Of a stretch of 64,000 nt of DNA, positions 17,557 through 26,237 are shown piece by piece (position 1 is the first letter of the stretch; each line of letters opens with the position of its first letter). This DNA comes from an uncultured Bacilli bacterium. GTDB taxonomy: Bacteria > Bacillota_I > Bacilli_A > RF39 > UBA660. Below the pieces are notes generated by a model, which searched no databases, had not been told where the DNA came from, and saw only the letters and a program-made list of their open reading frames with translations. The translations under genes were made by a program, and so were the position numbers. The stretch spans positions 1 to 64,000 of the forward strand of contig CAKOXP010000004.1 in assembly GCA_934130175.1 (NCBI GenBank). The letters are read 5' to 3'.

Positions 17557-17748
17557 TTTTATGGTGACGTAGAAGAGCTTGTTAATGCACTAAGAAAAGG
17601 AAAACTTTAGCTTATATGTGTATTTGTCATAAGGATGAAAAAGGAGAAATTGAAATTTCAGTTAATAGAGGAAAATATTTACAAAATAAGAATATTTGAT
17701 CTTGAAGTTGGAAATAGAGAGTATGAAATTATTGATATAGATAATTAA
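17557..17748 (+). pseudogene. Decayed gene fragments
   Basis: Three short stretches read like protein in successive frames: FYGDVEELVNALRKGKL, then CICHKDEKGEIEISVNRGKY, then FDLEVGNREYEIIDID. They are separated by stops and frame changes. I do not recognise the parent. Together with the kinase pseudogene they show the area is decaying. Confidence 0.45.
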
Positions 17749-17755
17749 TTGAATT

Positions 17756-17783
17756 AAATGGAAGACTATTTTTTCCATTTTTT
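17756..17783 (+). terminator. Hairpin with T-run before the GNAT gene
   Basis: AAATGGAA (17756-17763) and TTCCATTT (17773-17780) with a 9-base loop and a T-run. It ends the decayed region; TATAAT at 17788-17793 follows and may be the GNAT promoter -10. Confidence 0.6.
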
Positions 17784-17814
17784 GTGTTATAATTCTTATA
17801 AAAGGAGAGAAATA

Positions 17815-18276
17815 ATGAAAGATTTTAATTTAGAAATTGTAACAGAAGAAGATTTGTTAAAATATGCTAATATAGTATTAAAGTTGTGTAAGGATCATTT
17901 TGTATTAAGAGAAAATATTGGATATATAGATTATGAGAACGAAAGTGAAAATTTTAATGTTTATAACATAGTAGGTGATTTTAAAAAAATGGGTGTAAAT
18001 TATTATTTTATAAAAAATAATAATATTATAGTTGGTACAATTGCAAGCTATGAGAAAAAATCAGAAATTAATGGAGAACCTATTATATATGTTGACTCTT
18101 TTTACATATTCCCAGAATATAGAAATATGGGATTTGGTAAAAAATCCATAAATGAAATAAGAAGAACAAATCCTGGCAAAAAAATAGAATTACATTGTCT
18201 TTATGGAAATAATGCAGAATTATTTTATGATAAAATTGGTGGTAAAAAAGTAAAAATAGTTTATACTTTTGAATAA
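17815..18276 (+). CDS. GNAT-family N-acetyltransferase
   Basis: A 153-residue GNAT fold. YVDSFYIFPEYRNMGFGKKS is strand 4 and the acetyl-CoA-binding loop (R-x-x-G-x-G variant: RNMGFGK), followed by LHCLYGNNAELFYDKIGG, the usual N..A..FY...G ending. ATG 17815 follows AAAGGAGAG; an upstream in-frame ATG at 17758 overlaps a hairpin. Substrate unknown. It lies inside the accessory island. Confidence 0.8.
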   Translation: MKDFNLEIVTEEDLLKYANIVLKLCKDHFVLRENIGYIDYENESENFNVYNIVGDFKKMGVNYYFIKNNNIIVGTIASYEKKSEINGEPIIYVDSFYIFPEYRNMGFGKKSINEIRRTNPGKKIELHCLYGNNAELFYDKIGGKKVKIVYTFE

Positions 18277-18430
18277 AAAATACTTTAATGGTAAAGTTAA
18301 GGGTTAAAAATATTAATGAAGATGTAATAAAGTTATACTTAATTTTATTAATATATATAAAAAAGTAATTCAAAATAAAAAATGTTTCTTAATTATATAT
18401 GTACACAAATATTATGTATCATTAAGATAA
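18277..18430. other. AT-rich gap, nothing recognised
   Basis: The first part of the long gene-poor stretch between the GNAT gene and the element remnant. It is extremely AT-rich with stops in all frames. I see no hairpin, RNA or gene remains here. The rest of the stretch (18431-18942) is described in the following entries. Confidence 0.4.
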
Positions 18431-18655
18431 AATAAAAATAATTATATTAGAAAAAATGTAGTAATTGAATCATCTTCAAGTCTAAATAAGAATGATAGGA
18501 AAGATATATCTAAATTAAGTAACAAATTAAATATTGATGAAAATGATTTAAAAGATGTTATTAATAAAGTATCTGAAATCACGAAAAATTATGGTATAAT
18601 ATTTTTTAGAAATGTCTTGAAAAAGATTCTAAAAAGGAGTGATTATAATGGCTAA
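18431..18655 (+). pseudogene. Open fragment without a start codon, unknown parent
   Basis: An open frame encodes a charged, helical sequence (NDRKDISKLSNKLNIDEN, DLKDVINKVSEITKNYG) ending at TAA 18653-18655. There is no ATG, GTG or TTG start in frame after the preceding stop. It looks like the 3' remnant of a gene. Its end overlaps the start of the next short frame. Confidence 0.4.
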
Positions 18656-18728
18656 TAATGAAAATAATAATGGTGTGGCAAAAACCGTAATCAACTGCTT
18701 GATATCGTTTTATCTAAACCTTCCCTAA
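18648..18728 (+). pseudogene. Truncated gene start, probably cut by an element insertion
   Basis: ATG 18648 has a strong AAGGAGTGATT Shine-Dalgarno and reads MANNENNNGVAKTVIN before changing character and stopping at 18728. The base composition changes at about 18664. This fits a host or plasmid gene whose 5' end remains after an insertion. The lost protein cannot be named. Confidence 0.4.
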
Positions 18729-18780
18729 AAGCCTTATAGAATAAGGGTTTTCTGAGATTTAGATCTTGCACGTTTTTCGT

Positions 18781-18830
18781 AAAAATGAACAAAAAATGGC
18801 AAAAAATCAGAAAAAATGATAAAAAATATG
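18781..18830. repeat. Five A-tracts phased at 10 bp (curved DNA / iteron-like)
   Basis: Five successive 10-base blocks each begin with five or six As: AAAAATGAAC, AAAAAATGGC, AAAAAATCAG, AAAAAATGAT, AAAAAATATG. A-tracts in helical phase bend DNA. The array lies just upstream of an HTH replication-type gene, as iterons or a bend do in plasmid or integrative-element origins. Confidence 0.6.
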
Positions 18831-18887
18831 TTATTTTGTGGTTAGAAGTTAGCAGGTGATATCACAACCTAAACCCCGATTCATATG

Positions 18888-18910
18888 AACATCAATATGA
18901 TGTTTTTTTT
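18888..18910 (+). terminator. Terminator-like hairpin upstream of the HTH gene
   Basis: AACATCA (18888-18894) and TGATGTT (18898-18904) with a 3-base loop, followed by eight Ts. It lies 32 bases before the HTH gene, so it may act as an attenuator or end a lost upstream transcript. Confidence 0.6.
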
Positions 18911-18942
18911 ATGCAATAAATTTTAATGAAAGGAAGATGAAT

Positions 18943-19374
18943 ATGTACGAACATGAAAGGCAAGTACAAATCCATAAGAATGAAGGATTTACTGTACTAA
19001 GTAATGGATTTATTAGAGATAAAAATCTAAGTAATAGAGCATTAGGACTACTAACTTTTATGTTAAGTCTTCCTCCAAACTGGGATTATTCTATTGCAGG
19101 ATTAACAAAAGTTAGAAAAGAAGGATATGAAGCAATAAAAAATACTATAAAAGAATTAATCGACCTTGATTACATTCGTAGAGACAAAATTAGGCTTAGT
19201 AATGGTAGATTTAAGCATATTTATCATATATATGATGAACCTGCTGCAAATGGGCTAAAAATGGAGTTTTTACCAGAGGGTACTTTTTCAGAGGTGGTTG
19301 AACCATCGGTGGTAAACCAGCAAGAAATAAATAAGGAAGAAATAAGTAAAAATAAACAATTGATAAACCATTAA
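18943..19374 (+). CDS. Helix-turn-helix replication-type protein of a mobile element, C-terminally truncated
   Basis: The start EHERQVQIHKNEGFTVLSN and the region LSNRALGLLTFMLSLPPNWD...LIDLDYIRRDKIR form the winged HTH common in replication-initiator or replisome-organiser proteins of plasmids, ICEs and phages in Bacillota. Such proteins normally continue with a long C-terminal part; here it stops after a KEEISKNKQ run at 143 residues, so it is probably truncated. ATG 18943 is chosen because GGAAG at 18932 gives better spacing than for ATG 18937. No relaxase or integrase accompanies it. Confidence 0.6.
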   Translation: MYEHERQVQIHKNEGFTVLSNGFIRDKNLSNRALGLLTFMLSLPPNWDYSIAGLTKVRKEGYEAIKNTIKELIDLDYIRRDKIRLSNGRFKHIYHIYDEPAANGLKMEFLPEGTFSEVVEPSVVNQQEINKEEISKNKQLINH

Positions 19375-19512
19375 AAGCATCTTTTTGTACAGATTTCAAT
19401 ATTATTTTCAGTGTCCCACCACATTAAACTTTGCATTTAGAATATATACACGATACCGTTTAACATATATACAACACTTTTTGACTGTGATATAATTTAT
19501 TTGGTGATATAA

Positions 19513-20457
19513 ATGGATAGTCTAATTTCCAAAATTAAGTTTTTTAGTGATAATGCATCATTTGAAGTAATAAGTGATAGTAACTCTGGCTCTATACTGA
19601 GAAAGGTTAAGGATAATAACACTTATTTTTTAAAAATAATTAAGAGTAATAATATAAATATTAATAAAATAAAAAAAACAATAGAAATTTATAAAGAAAA
19701 TGATATAAATACCATTGAGCTATTAGACTATGGATATATTAATGATTATGTATATTTAATTTATAATTTTATAGAAGGACATGCATTGAATACTATTTAT
19801 GATAAATATAATGTTTCTGATTATAGAGAAATGGGATTCAAAATAGGTAATAGTTATAGAGTAATTAATTCAAATCATAAATATGATAAGTGTTTTTTTA
19901 ATAATTATAGTATTAGTAATTTAACAAACCAAGTTATAGATTTATTTAAAAAATTATACAATGGTGAATTATCTTATATAAAAAGCATAATGAAAGAAGA
20001 AAAAATAAATTGTATGATTAAGAGGATGAAAGAACTTGTTTATTCTTTTGATGATGAAGAAAAGGTTTATATTCATTCTGATATACATCCTAAAAATATA
20101 GTTGTTGATAATGAACGTAACTTATATATAATTGACATTGAATCATTTAGCCTTGACTATTTTATAATGAATGTGAGGTGGTCTATAATGGCAGCCTTTA
20201 GAAATAAAAAAAACAATGAATTTTTTAAAGGCTTTATTAATGGTTACTATAATAATGACATTCCATCAAAATTTAATAGACAATTAATATTTATTACAAT
20301 ACTTAATTTTATGGAACATACTATTGAGTTCAGTAAAACTAAAAATAAAGAGTTTATTACTGGTTATGTTTCTAAAATAAATTTAATATTCAATAATATA
20401 GATTTATTTATTGATAATAACATTTTAAGTGATATAAAAACATTTGAAGAAGAATGA
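19513..20457 (+). CDS. Aminoglycoside phosphotransferase-fold (APH/choline kinase-like) kinase
   Basis: The 314-residue protein has the APH catalytic loop YIHSDIHPKNIVVDNERN (H-x-D-x-H-P-x-N) and the metal-binding LYIIDIESFSLDYF, plus an N-lobe with TYFLKIIK holding the ATP Lys. YNFIEGHAL is the hinge. All catalytic residues are present. The family includes antibiotic kinases and small-molecule kinases, and this one cannot be assigned to a drug. ATG 19513 has GGTGAT upstream. It is the last gene of the accessory island. Confidence 0.8.
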   Translation: MDSLISKIKFFSDNASFEVISDSNSGSILRKVKDNNTYFLKIIKSNNININKIKKTIEIYKENDINTIELLDYGYINDYVYLIYNFIEGHALNTIYDKYNVSDYREMGFKIGNSYRVINSNHKYDKCFFNNYSISNLTNQVIDLFKKLYNGELSYIKSIMKEEKINCMIKRMKELVYSFDDEEKVYIHSDIHPKNIVVDNERNLYIIDIESFSLDYFIMNVRWSIMAAFRNKKNNEFFKGFINGYYNNDIPSKFNRQLIFITILNFMEHTIEFSKTKNKEFITGYVSKINLIFNNIDLFIDNNILSDIKTFEEE

Positions 20458-20703
20458 GTTTCTAACTATATATAAGTTATAAGAAGACAATATTAATATA
20501 AAATTGCAAAATTGAAGAACCAAATACAAACTTTATAGATTGATTTATCAATAATATATATACTAGTAATAATAATCATTTGATATTAACTTAATGGTTA
20601 AAAAATGAATATGTTGCTATACATAAACATCATAGAAATAAAAAATATGATATAATTATTCATGAATAAGTTTTATTTATAAAACATGAAAGGCGTGAAA
20701 ATT
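20458..20703. other. AT-rich intergenic gap
   Basis: There is no frame of note on either strand. A TATAAT-like box near 20652 may be the rbgA promoter -10. The base composition is extremely AT-rich, like the rest of the island. Confidence 0.4.
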
Positions 20704-21591
20704 ATGGAAAAAAATGAAAATAATTGGGGGTTTAGAAAAAACGATATCAACTGGTACCCAGGTCATATGGCTAAAACTAAGCGAGAAATAAAAGAAAAGT
20801 TAAATTTAATAGATGTTGTTTATGAGGTTATAGATTCTCGTATGCCAATATCTTCTAAAATTGTAGATATTGATGAATTGATTGGTGATAAAAAAAGAAT
20901 TCTTATAATGACTAAATATGATATTTGTGATAAAGAAGAGACTAATAAGTTTGTTAAATATTATGAAAAACTTGGGTATATAGTTATACCAGTTGATTTA
21001 ATGAATGGCAATGATACGTCTAAAATAATAGATAAGAGTATGGAGATTTTACAAGAAGAAAATAAAAAACGAATCGAAAAAGGTTTAAAACCTAGAAGCA
21101 TAAGGGCTTTAATAGTAGGAGTTCCTAATGCTGGAAAATCAACCTTAATAAATAGATTAGTTGGTAAAAAATCAGCTGGTGTTGGTAATAAACCAGGTTT
21201 TACAAAAAGTCTTTCATGGATTAGAATCCATAAAGATATAGAATTGCTTGACTCTCCAGGAATCTTATGGCCTAAGATAGAAAATCAAGATAATGCTCAT
21301 GTACTTGCTTCATTTTCTTCAATTAAAGAAGAGATTTTAGATAATATGGATTTGGCTTGTTTTATTTTAAAAAAAATGATGAAGCTATATCCTAAAAACC
21401 TAGAAGAACGTTACGGTATTACTGAACTTGATGATGATTTTATAGAAACATTTGATATTATTGGTAAAAAGCGTGGAGCTTTAACTAGAGGTGGAGTAGC
21501 AGATTATGAAAAAGTTTCTAATATTATAGTTCAAGACTTAAAAAACGGTTATTTAGGTAATGTTACCTTTGATAGATTAGAAGATGAATAA
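20704..21591 (+). CDS. rbgA: Ribosome biogenesis GTPase A (RbgA/YlqF)
   Basis: A circularly permuted GTPase needed for late 50S assembly. The order of G motifs is permuted: TKYD (G4) near residue 75 comes before GVPNAGKSTLIN (G1) and DSPGILWP (G3). INWYPGHMAKTKREI near the start is the YlqF signature. ATG 20704 follows an AAAGGCGTG site. It precedes rnhB, the order found in Bacillus (ylqF-rnhB). Confidence 0.93.
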   Translation: MEKNENNWGFRKNDINWYPGHMAKTKREIKEKLNLIDVVYEVIDSRMPISSKIVDIDELIGDKKRILIMTKYDICDKEETNKFVKYYEKLGYIVIPVDLMNGNDTSKIIDKSMEILQEENKKRIEKGLKPRSIRALIVGVPNAGKSTLINRLVGKKSAGVGNKPGFTKSLSWIRIHKDIELLDSPGILWPKIENQDNAHVLASFSSIKEEILDNMDLACFILKKMMKLYPKNLEERYGITELDDDFIETFDIIGKKRGALTRGGVADYEKVSNIIVQDLKNGYLGNVTFDRLEDE

Positions 21592-21646
21592 TTAATTCAT
21601 CTTTTAATTTTTCTCATTATTGGGTTATAATAGAAGAGGTGATAAT

Positions 21647-22624
21647 ATGAATAAACAAGAAATATTTAAGAAATTAGATGAATTAGAGTTAGATAAAGAT
21701 AAATATATTGTAATTAGTGGAGCAAGTTTAGTGGTTCAAGATATGTTGGACGAAACTTCTGATATAGATCTTAGTTGTAGTAAAACATATTATGAAGAAA
21801 TTAACTGGCCTGTTAAAGAGGGGTATTTTGGTATTGATATAAAGTATAAGGATATATATGAAATTAGTTATAACTTATATGATAATAGTCGCATTGTAGA
21901 AATAAATGGTTATAAGTTTATGAACTTAGATTTCTGTTTGGAGTTAAAACAATTAGAAAATAAAAAGAAAGATCAAAAACTTATTAAAAAGTTAGATTTA
22001 GAATTATGTTTAAAAGATAATTATCGTTATGAAAGGAAATTAAGAAGTAAAGGTATTAATCTAATAGGTGGAGTTGATGAGGTTGGTCGTGGACCTTTAG
22101 TTGGCCCTGTAGTAGCGGCTTGTGTTATTTTGCCAGATTCTTACTGTCTAGACGGTTTAACTGATTCTAAAAAATTAAGTGAGAAAAAGCGTGAAGAATT
22201 TTATGATAAAATTATGGAGCAAGCCCTTGCAGTTGGGGTTGGTATAATTGACGCTAAAAAAATAGATGAAGTAAATATTTATGAGGCTACAAAACTAGCC
22301 ATGAAAGAAGCTATTTCTAACTGTAAAATAAAACCAGAACATATCTTAATTGATGCCATGCCTCTTGAACTTGATATTCCTACTACCTCTATAATTAAAG
22401 GGGATTTAAAAAGTATTACAATATCAGCCGCAAGTGTCATCGCAAAAGTAACAAGAGATAGAATGTTAATTGAACTTGATAAAAAATATCCTATGTATGA
22501 CTTTAAAGATAATAAAGGCTATCCTACTAAAAAACATTTAGAAGCTATAAAAGAGTATGGAATTTTAGAAAGTCATAGAAGAAGCTATGGTCCGGTAAAA
22601 GAATATTTGGAGGAACATTCATGA
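21647..22624 (+). CDS. rnhB: Ribonuclease HII with an N-terminal nucleotidyltransferase-like domain
   Basis: Residues ~135-325 are RNase HII, which cuts RNA in RNA/DNA hybrids: GGVDEVGRGPLVGPVVAACV with the catalytic D-E pair, SKKLSEKKRE, ILIDAMPL and SAASVIAKVTRDR. Residues 1-120 are extra. VISGASLVVQDML then ETSDIDLSCS fits the G-[GA]-[SA]...D-x-D start of the MNT/nucleotidyltransferase fold, and NGYKFMNLDFCLELKQ resembles its C-terminal end. ATG 21647 has an AGAGGTGAT site, so both domains are translated as one 325-residue protein. Bacillus RNase HII has only a short N-terminal extension. Confidence 0.88.
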   Translation: MNKQEIFKKLDELELDKDKYIVISGASLVVQDMLDETSDIDLSCSKTYYEEINWPVKEGYFGIDIKYKDIYEISYNLYDNSRIVEINGYKFMNLDFCLELKQLENKKKDQKLIKKLDLELCLKDNYRYERKLRSKGINLIGGVDEVGRGPLVGPVVAACVILPDSYCLDGLTDSKKLSEKKREEFYDKIMEQALAVGVGIIDAKKIDEVNIYEATKLAMKEAISNCKIKPEHILIDAMPLELDIPTTSIIKGDLKSITISAASVIAKVTRDRMLIELDKKYPMYDFKDNKGYPTKKHLEAIKEYGILESHRRSYGPVKEYLEEHS

Positions 22625-23547
22625 AAAATTTATTAATATCACATATTTCAGATATCGATGGAGTAAGTCCTGTTATTTTACTAAAATTAGTTAAAATGGA
22701 TTTTGATTATGTTTTAAAAGAACCTCATGAAATGGAAGAATATATTGAAGATTTATTAAAGACTGATCTTAGTATTTATCAAACAATTTATATAACAGAT
22801 TTATCACTAACAGAAAAAACATATGATTTACTAAAGACAAGTAACTATTTTGAAAAGTTTAAGATTTTTGATCATCATAAAACACATTTATTTGCTAATA
22901 GTTATGATAATGTAGTAATTGATACAAATGAATGTGCAACTACATTATTTTATACTTATTTAAGTAAAAGATATAGATTTAAAAGAATAGTTATAGATTA
23001 TATAGAACATGTTAAGAACTTAGATTTATGGTTATGGGTATCAAAAAATGATTTATTTGCTAAAGAACTTGGTAACCTATTTGATTTATATGGCAAAGAT
23101 ATGTATATAGAGGAGATGTATCAAAAATTAAGAAAGAATCATAAGTTTAAATGGAATAAATTTGAATCTAAAATATTACAAGTAGAGAAAAATACAGTTG
23201 AGAGATATTTAGAAAAAAAAAATAATGAATTATATAAAATCGAGTATGAAAAATACAAAATTGGTGTAGTTTTTAGTGAAAGATATCGCAGTGAACTCGG
23301 TAATTATTTATCAGTTAGCCATCAAGAATTAGATTTAATTATTATGATTAATATGTCTGGAGGTATGAGTCTAAGAACCTCTAAAGACATTGATATATCA
23401 GAACTTGCCAAAAAATTAAATGGTGGTGGTCACAAACAAGCTTGCGGTGCTCCAATTGATAGTGAAGTTAAAATAGATGTTATCAAAAATTTATTTAAGG
23501 ATTGTAAGATAAAAGAGATTCCTAAAATAAATTATAAAGGAGACTAA
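22621..23547 (+). CDS. DHH/DHHA1 phosphoesterase, NrnB-like oligoribonuclease
   Basis: A DHH-superfamily phosphodiesterase: HISDIDGVSP (motif I), ITDLSL (II), IFDHHKTH (III, the DHH) and the C-terminal GGGHKQACGAP of the DHHA1 domain. NrnB-type proteins degrade nanoRNA and pAp-like products. The start ATG overlaps the rnhB stop (ATGA), so translation is coupled. The 308 residues are intact. Assignment as NrnB over other DHH types is tentative. Confidence 0.8.
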   Translation: MKNLLISHISDIDGVSPVILLKLVKMDFDYVLKEPHEMEEYIEDLLKTDLSIYQTIYITDLSLTEKTYDLLKTSNYFEKFKIFDHHKTHLFANSYDNVVIDTNECATTLFYTYLSKRYRFKRIVIDYIEHVKNLDLWLWVSKNDLFAKELGNLFDLYGKDMYIEEMYQKLRKNHKFKWNKFESKILQVEKNTVERYLEKKNNELYKIEYEKYKIGVVFSERYRSELGNYLSVSHQELDLIIMINMSGGMSLRTSKDIDISELAKKLNGGGHKQACGAPIDSEVKIDVIKNLFKDCKIKEIPKINYKGD

Positions 23548-23548
23548 T

Positions 23549-24025
23549 ATGAGAGATTTAAATATATATAATATTCCACTTGGTGAAATTAATTTAGAAA
23601 GAATAGATATAAGTAGTAGAGAACATAAAAAAGCAATTTCAAAATTACGAGATTTTGAGGCAAAGAAAATGATGTTTGATGTAAAACAAACAGTTAACTT
23701 AATAAAGAATAATAGAGAAGTTGGTAATTCATATTTGATAAAGAAAAATAAAGACTATATTGGTTATATTTATATTTCAAACGTAGATAATAATGAAGGT
23801 CGTGTTATTTCTATGATGATAGAACGTTCCGTTAGAAATAAAGGTTATGGAAAAATAGTTTTAAATAGTATTAGTACTTATTTATTTGAAAAAGATTTAG
23901 CAAAGTCAATTTTTGTCTATATAAAAGATAAAAATACAAAAAGTAAGGCTATGGCGAGTTCATGTGGTTATTCTTTAATAGACAAAATGGATAATAATAC
24001 GGGAATTTATGAAAGAAAAAGATAA
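23549..24025 (+). CDS. GNAT-family N-acetyltransferase
   Basis: GRVISMMIERSVRNKGYGKIVLNSI gives the strand 4 and acetyl-CoA loop (R-N-K-G-Y-G), followed by FVYIKDKNTKSKAMASSCGY, the usual N...A...GF-like ending. It is 158 residues long. It starts one base after the NrnB-like gene with an AAAGGAG site inside that gene's end, so it belongs to the rbgA-rnhB operon. Substrate unknown. Confidence 0.78.
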   Translation: MRDLNIYNIPLGEINLERIDISSREHKKAISKLRDFEAKKMMFDVKQTVNLIKNNREVGNSYLIKKNKDYIGYIYISNVDNNEGRVISMMIERSVRNKGYGKIVLNSISTYLFEKDLAKSIFVYIKDKNTKSKAMASSCGYSLIDKMDNNTGIYERKR

Positions 24026-24089
24026 TTTTCAAGAATTTATCAGTAATTTTTATTTAAGATAACTATAATATTAATAGTAAATGTTTTAT

Positions 24090-24118
24090 TTGACAAAACA
24101 TAAATTAGTATGTATAAA
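24090..24118 (+). promoter_or_regulatory. Strong sigma-A promoter of topA
   Basis: Consensus TTGACA (24090-24095), 17-base spacer, TATAAA (24113-24118). It lies 20 bases upstream of the GTG start. Confidence 0.82.
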
Positions 24119-24138
24119 TGTATAAGGAGGCGTTTTTC

Positions 24139-26169
24139 GTGAGTAAACATTTAGTAATTGTCGAAAGTCCAAGTAAAAGTAAGACTATAGAAAAATATCT
24201 AGGAAGTGATTATAAAGTTGTTTCTTCTAAAGGACATATTCGTGATTTAGCAACAACAGGTCAATATGGCTTAGGTGTTGATATTGAAAATGGATTTAAA
24301 CCTAACTATATTCCAATTGCTGGTAAAAAGAAGGTTATTTCTGAATTAAAAAAAGATGTAAAAGATAGTGATATTGTCTATCTAGCAAGCGACCCCGACC
24401 GTGAAGGAGAAGCAATCGCATGGCATTTAAAAGATGCTTTAGGTATCAAAGACAACGAATATAAGCGAGTTCTTTTTAATGAAATAACTCATGATAAAGT
24501 ACTTGATGCTATAAGTAAACCTACTGTTATTGATGATAATTTAGTTAGAAGTCAAGAAACAAGAAGAATTCTTGATCGTATAATTGGTTTTAGATTATCA
24601 AAATTATTACAAAGTAAAATAGGAGCTAAAAGTGCGGGACGTGTTCAAAGTGTAGCCTTGAAGTTAATTGTAGATAGAGAACGAGAAATAGAAGCATTTA
24701 AAGAAGAAGAATACTGGACAATAACATCTAGTTTTAATGAATTTGATGCGGATTTATTTAAATATAAAAATGATGATATTAAGCTTCATACAGAAGAAGA
24801 AGCTGATAATGTCCTAGAAAAATTAGGAAAAGATTACAAAATAGAAAGTATTAATCAAACTGCTAAAAACAAAAAAAGCAAGTTTCCTTTTATTACATCA
24901 ACTCTTCAACAAGAAGCATCTACTAAGTTAGGTTTTCCTGCTAAGAAGACAATGAGTATAGCTCAAAAACTATATGAAGGTATTGAACTAGATAATGGTC
25001 CTGTTGGTCTTATTACTTACATGAGAACTGACTCTGTTCGTTTGTCAGATGACTTTACAAAACCAGCTTTAAAATATATCTCTGATAATTATGGAAGTGA
25101 ATATGTAGGTTATATCAAAAAAAGTAAAAAGAAGGAAAACGTTCAAGATGCACATGAGACCATTCGTCCAACAAGTATTTTAAGAGAACCATTAAAAATA
25201 AAAGAATTTTTATCAAATGATGAATTTAAATTATATAGCTTAATTTATAAAAGAACTCTTGCTTCATTAATGGCAGATGCTAAAGTAAAACAAACTTCTA
25301 TTATTTTAGATAATAATGATTATAAGTTTAAAACTACAGGTCAAGTTTTAACTTTTGATGGATACTTAAAAGTTTATAAAGATTATGAATCTAGTGAAGA
25401 TAAGATTTTACCAGAATTAGCTGATGCCAATATTTTATCTACTGATAAAGTTAATAAAGAACAACATTTTACAAAACCACCAGCAAGATATACAGAAGCT
25501 AAATTAATAAAAGAAATGGAAGAGTTAGGAATCGGACGACCATCTACTTACGCAAAAATTATTGATACCATTAAAGAACGTGGTTATGTTGAATTAGTCG
25601 AGAAAAAGTTTAAACCCACTAAAGTTGGAATTGAATCTACTGATAAATTACAAGAATTCTTTAGTGATTTAATAAATGTTGAATACACTCGTGATATGGA
25701 AGAAGATTTAGATAAAGTGGCTGATGGAAAATTAGTTTGGAATGAAGTTTTAAAGAATTTCTATGCTTTATTTGAACCACGTGTTAAAAATGCTTTTACT
25801 GATATGGAGAAAAAAGAACCAGAAAAAACAGGCGAAGTTTGTCCTAATTGTGGTAATCCTTTAGTAATTAGAAAAGGTAAATATGGAGAATTTGTTGCAT
25901 GTTCTAACTATCCAGAGTGTAAATACATCAAAAAGGAAGAAAAAGAAGTAGTTGAAGTTATGGATTGTCCAGAATGTTCTGGAAAGATAATTGAAAGAAA
26001 AACAAAACGTGGTAAAATCTTCTATGGATGTAATAACTATCCGAAATGCAAGTTTGCTTCCTGGGATAAACCAGTTGAAGGTAAATGTCCTGAATGTGGT
26101 AAGTATTTAGTTGAAAAAGATGGCAAAATAAAATGTAGTAGTTGTGAATATGTTAAAGAATCTGATTAG
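24139..26169 (+). CDS. topA: DNA topoisomerase I (type IA)
   Basis: Relaxes negative supercoils. The Toprim domain starts at VIVESPSKSKTIEKYL and includes SDPDREGEAIAWH. The catalytic Tyr is in LITYMRTDSVR near residue 294. Three C-terminal zinc ribbons follow (CPNCGNPL, CPECSGKI, CPECGKYL, with paired CxxC or CxxxxxC), the last shortened. GTG 24139 is the start, with AAGGAGG upstream; an in-frame ATG at 24118 sits inside the promoter -10. The 676 residues fit the family. Confidence 0.94.
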   Translation: MSKHLVIVESPSKSKTIEKYLGSDYKVVSSKGHIRDLATTGQYGLGVDIENGFKPNYIPIAGKKKVISELKKDVKDSDIVYLASDPDREGEAIAWHLKDALGIKDNEYKRVLFNEITHDKVLDAISKPTVIDDNLVRSQETRRILDRIIGFRLSKLLQSKIGAKSAGRVQSVALKLIVDREREIEAFKEEEYWTITSSFNEFDADLFKYKNDDIKLHTEEEADNVLEKLGKDYKIESINQTAKNKKSKFPFITSTLQQEASTKLGFPAKKTMSIAQKLYEGIELDNGPVGLITYMRTDSVRLSDDFTKPALKYISDNYGSEYVGYIKKSKKKENVQDAHETIRPTSILREPLKIKEFLSNDEFKLYSLIYKRTLASLMADAKVKQTSIILDNNDYKFKTTGQVLTFDGYLKVYKDYESSEDKILPELADANILSTDKVNKEQHFTKPPARYTEAKLIKEMEELGIGRPSTYAKIIDTIKERGYVELVEKKFKPTKVGIESTDKLQEFFSDLINVEYTRDMEEDLDKVADGKLVWNEVLKNFYALFEPRVKNAFTDMEKKEPEKTGEVCPNCGNPLVIRKGKYGEFVACSNYPECKYIKKEEKEVVEVMDCPECSGKIIERKTKRGKIFYGCNNYPKCKFASWDKPVEGKCPECGKYLVEKDGKIKCSSCEYVKESD

Positions 26170-26181
26170 TAGATTCTTTTT
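26155..26181 (+). terminator. topA terminator
   Basis: AAAGAATCT (26155-26163) and AGATTCTTT (26171-26179) with a 7-base loop and a T-run; the stop codon is in the loop. Confidence 0.75.
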
Positions 26182-26237
26182 CATTGAAAAAAATTATCTT
26201 TTTTGATATTCTTGAAGTAAATATAAGAGGTGATTTT

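Noticed and set aside
18781..18830. CRISPR array
   Set aside because: The period is only 10 bp and the blocks are A-tracts without spacers.
18943..19374. Complete replication initiator
   Set aside because: The C-terminal part is missing and no partner genes follow, so it is called a remnant.
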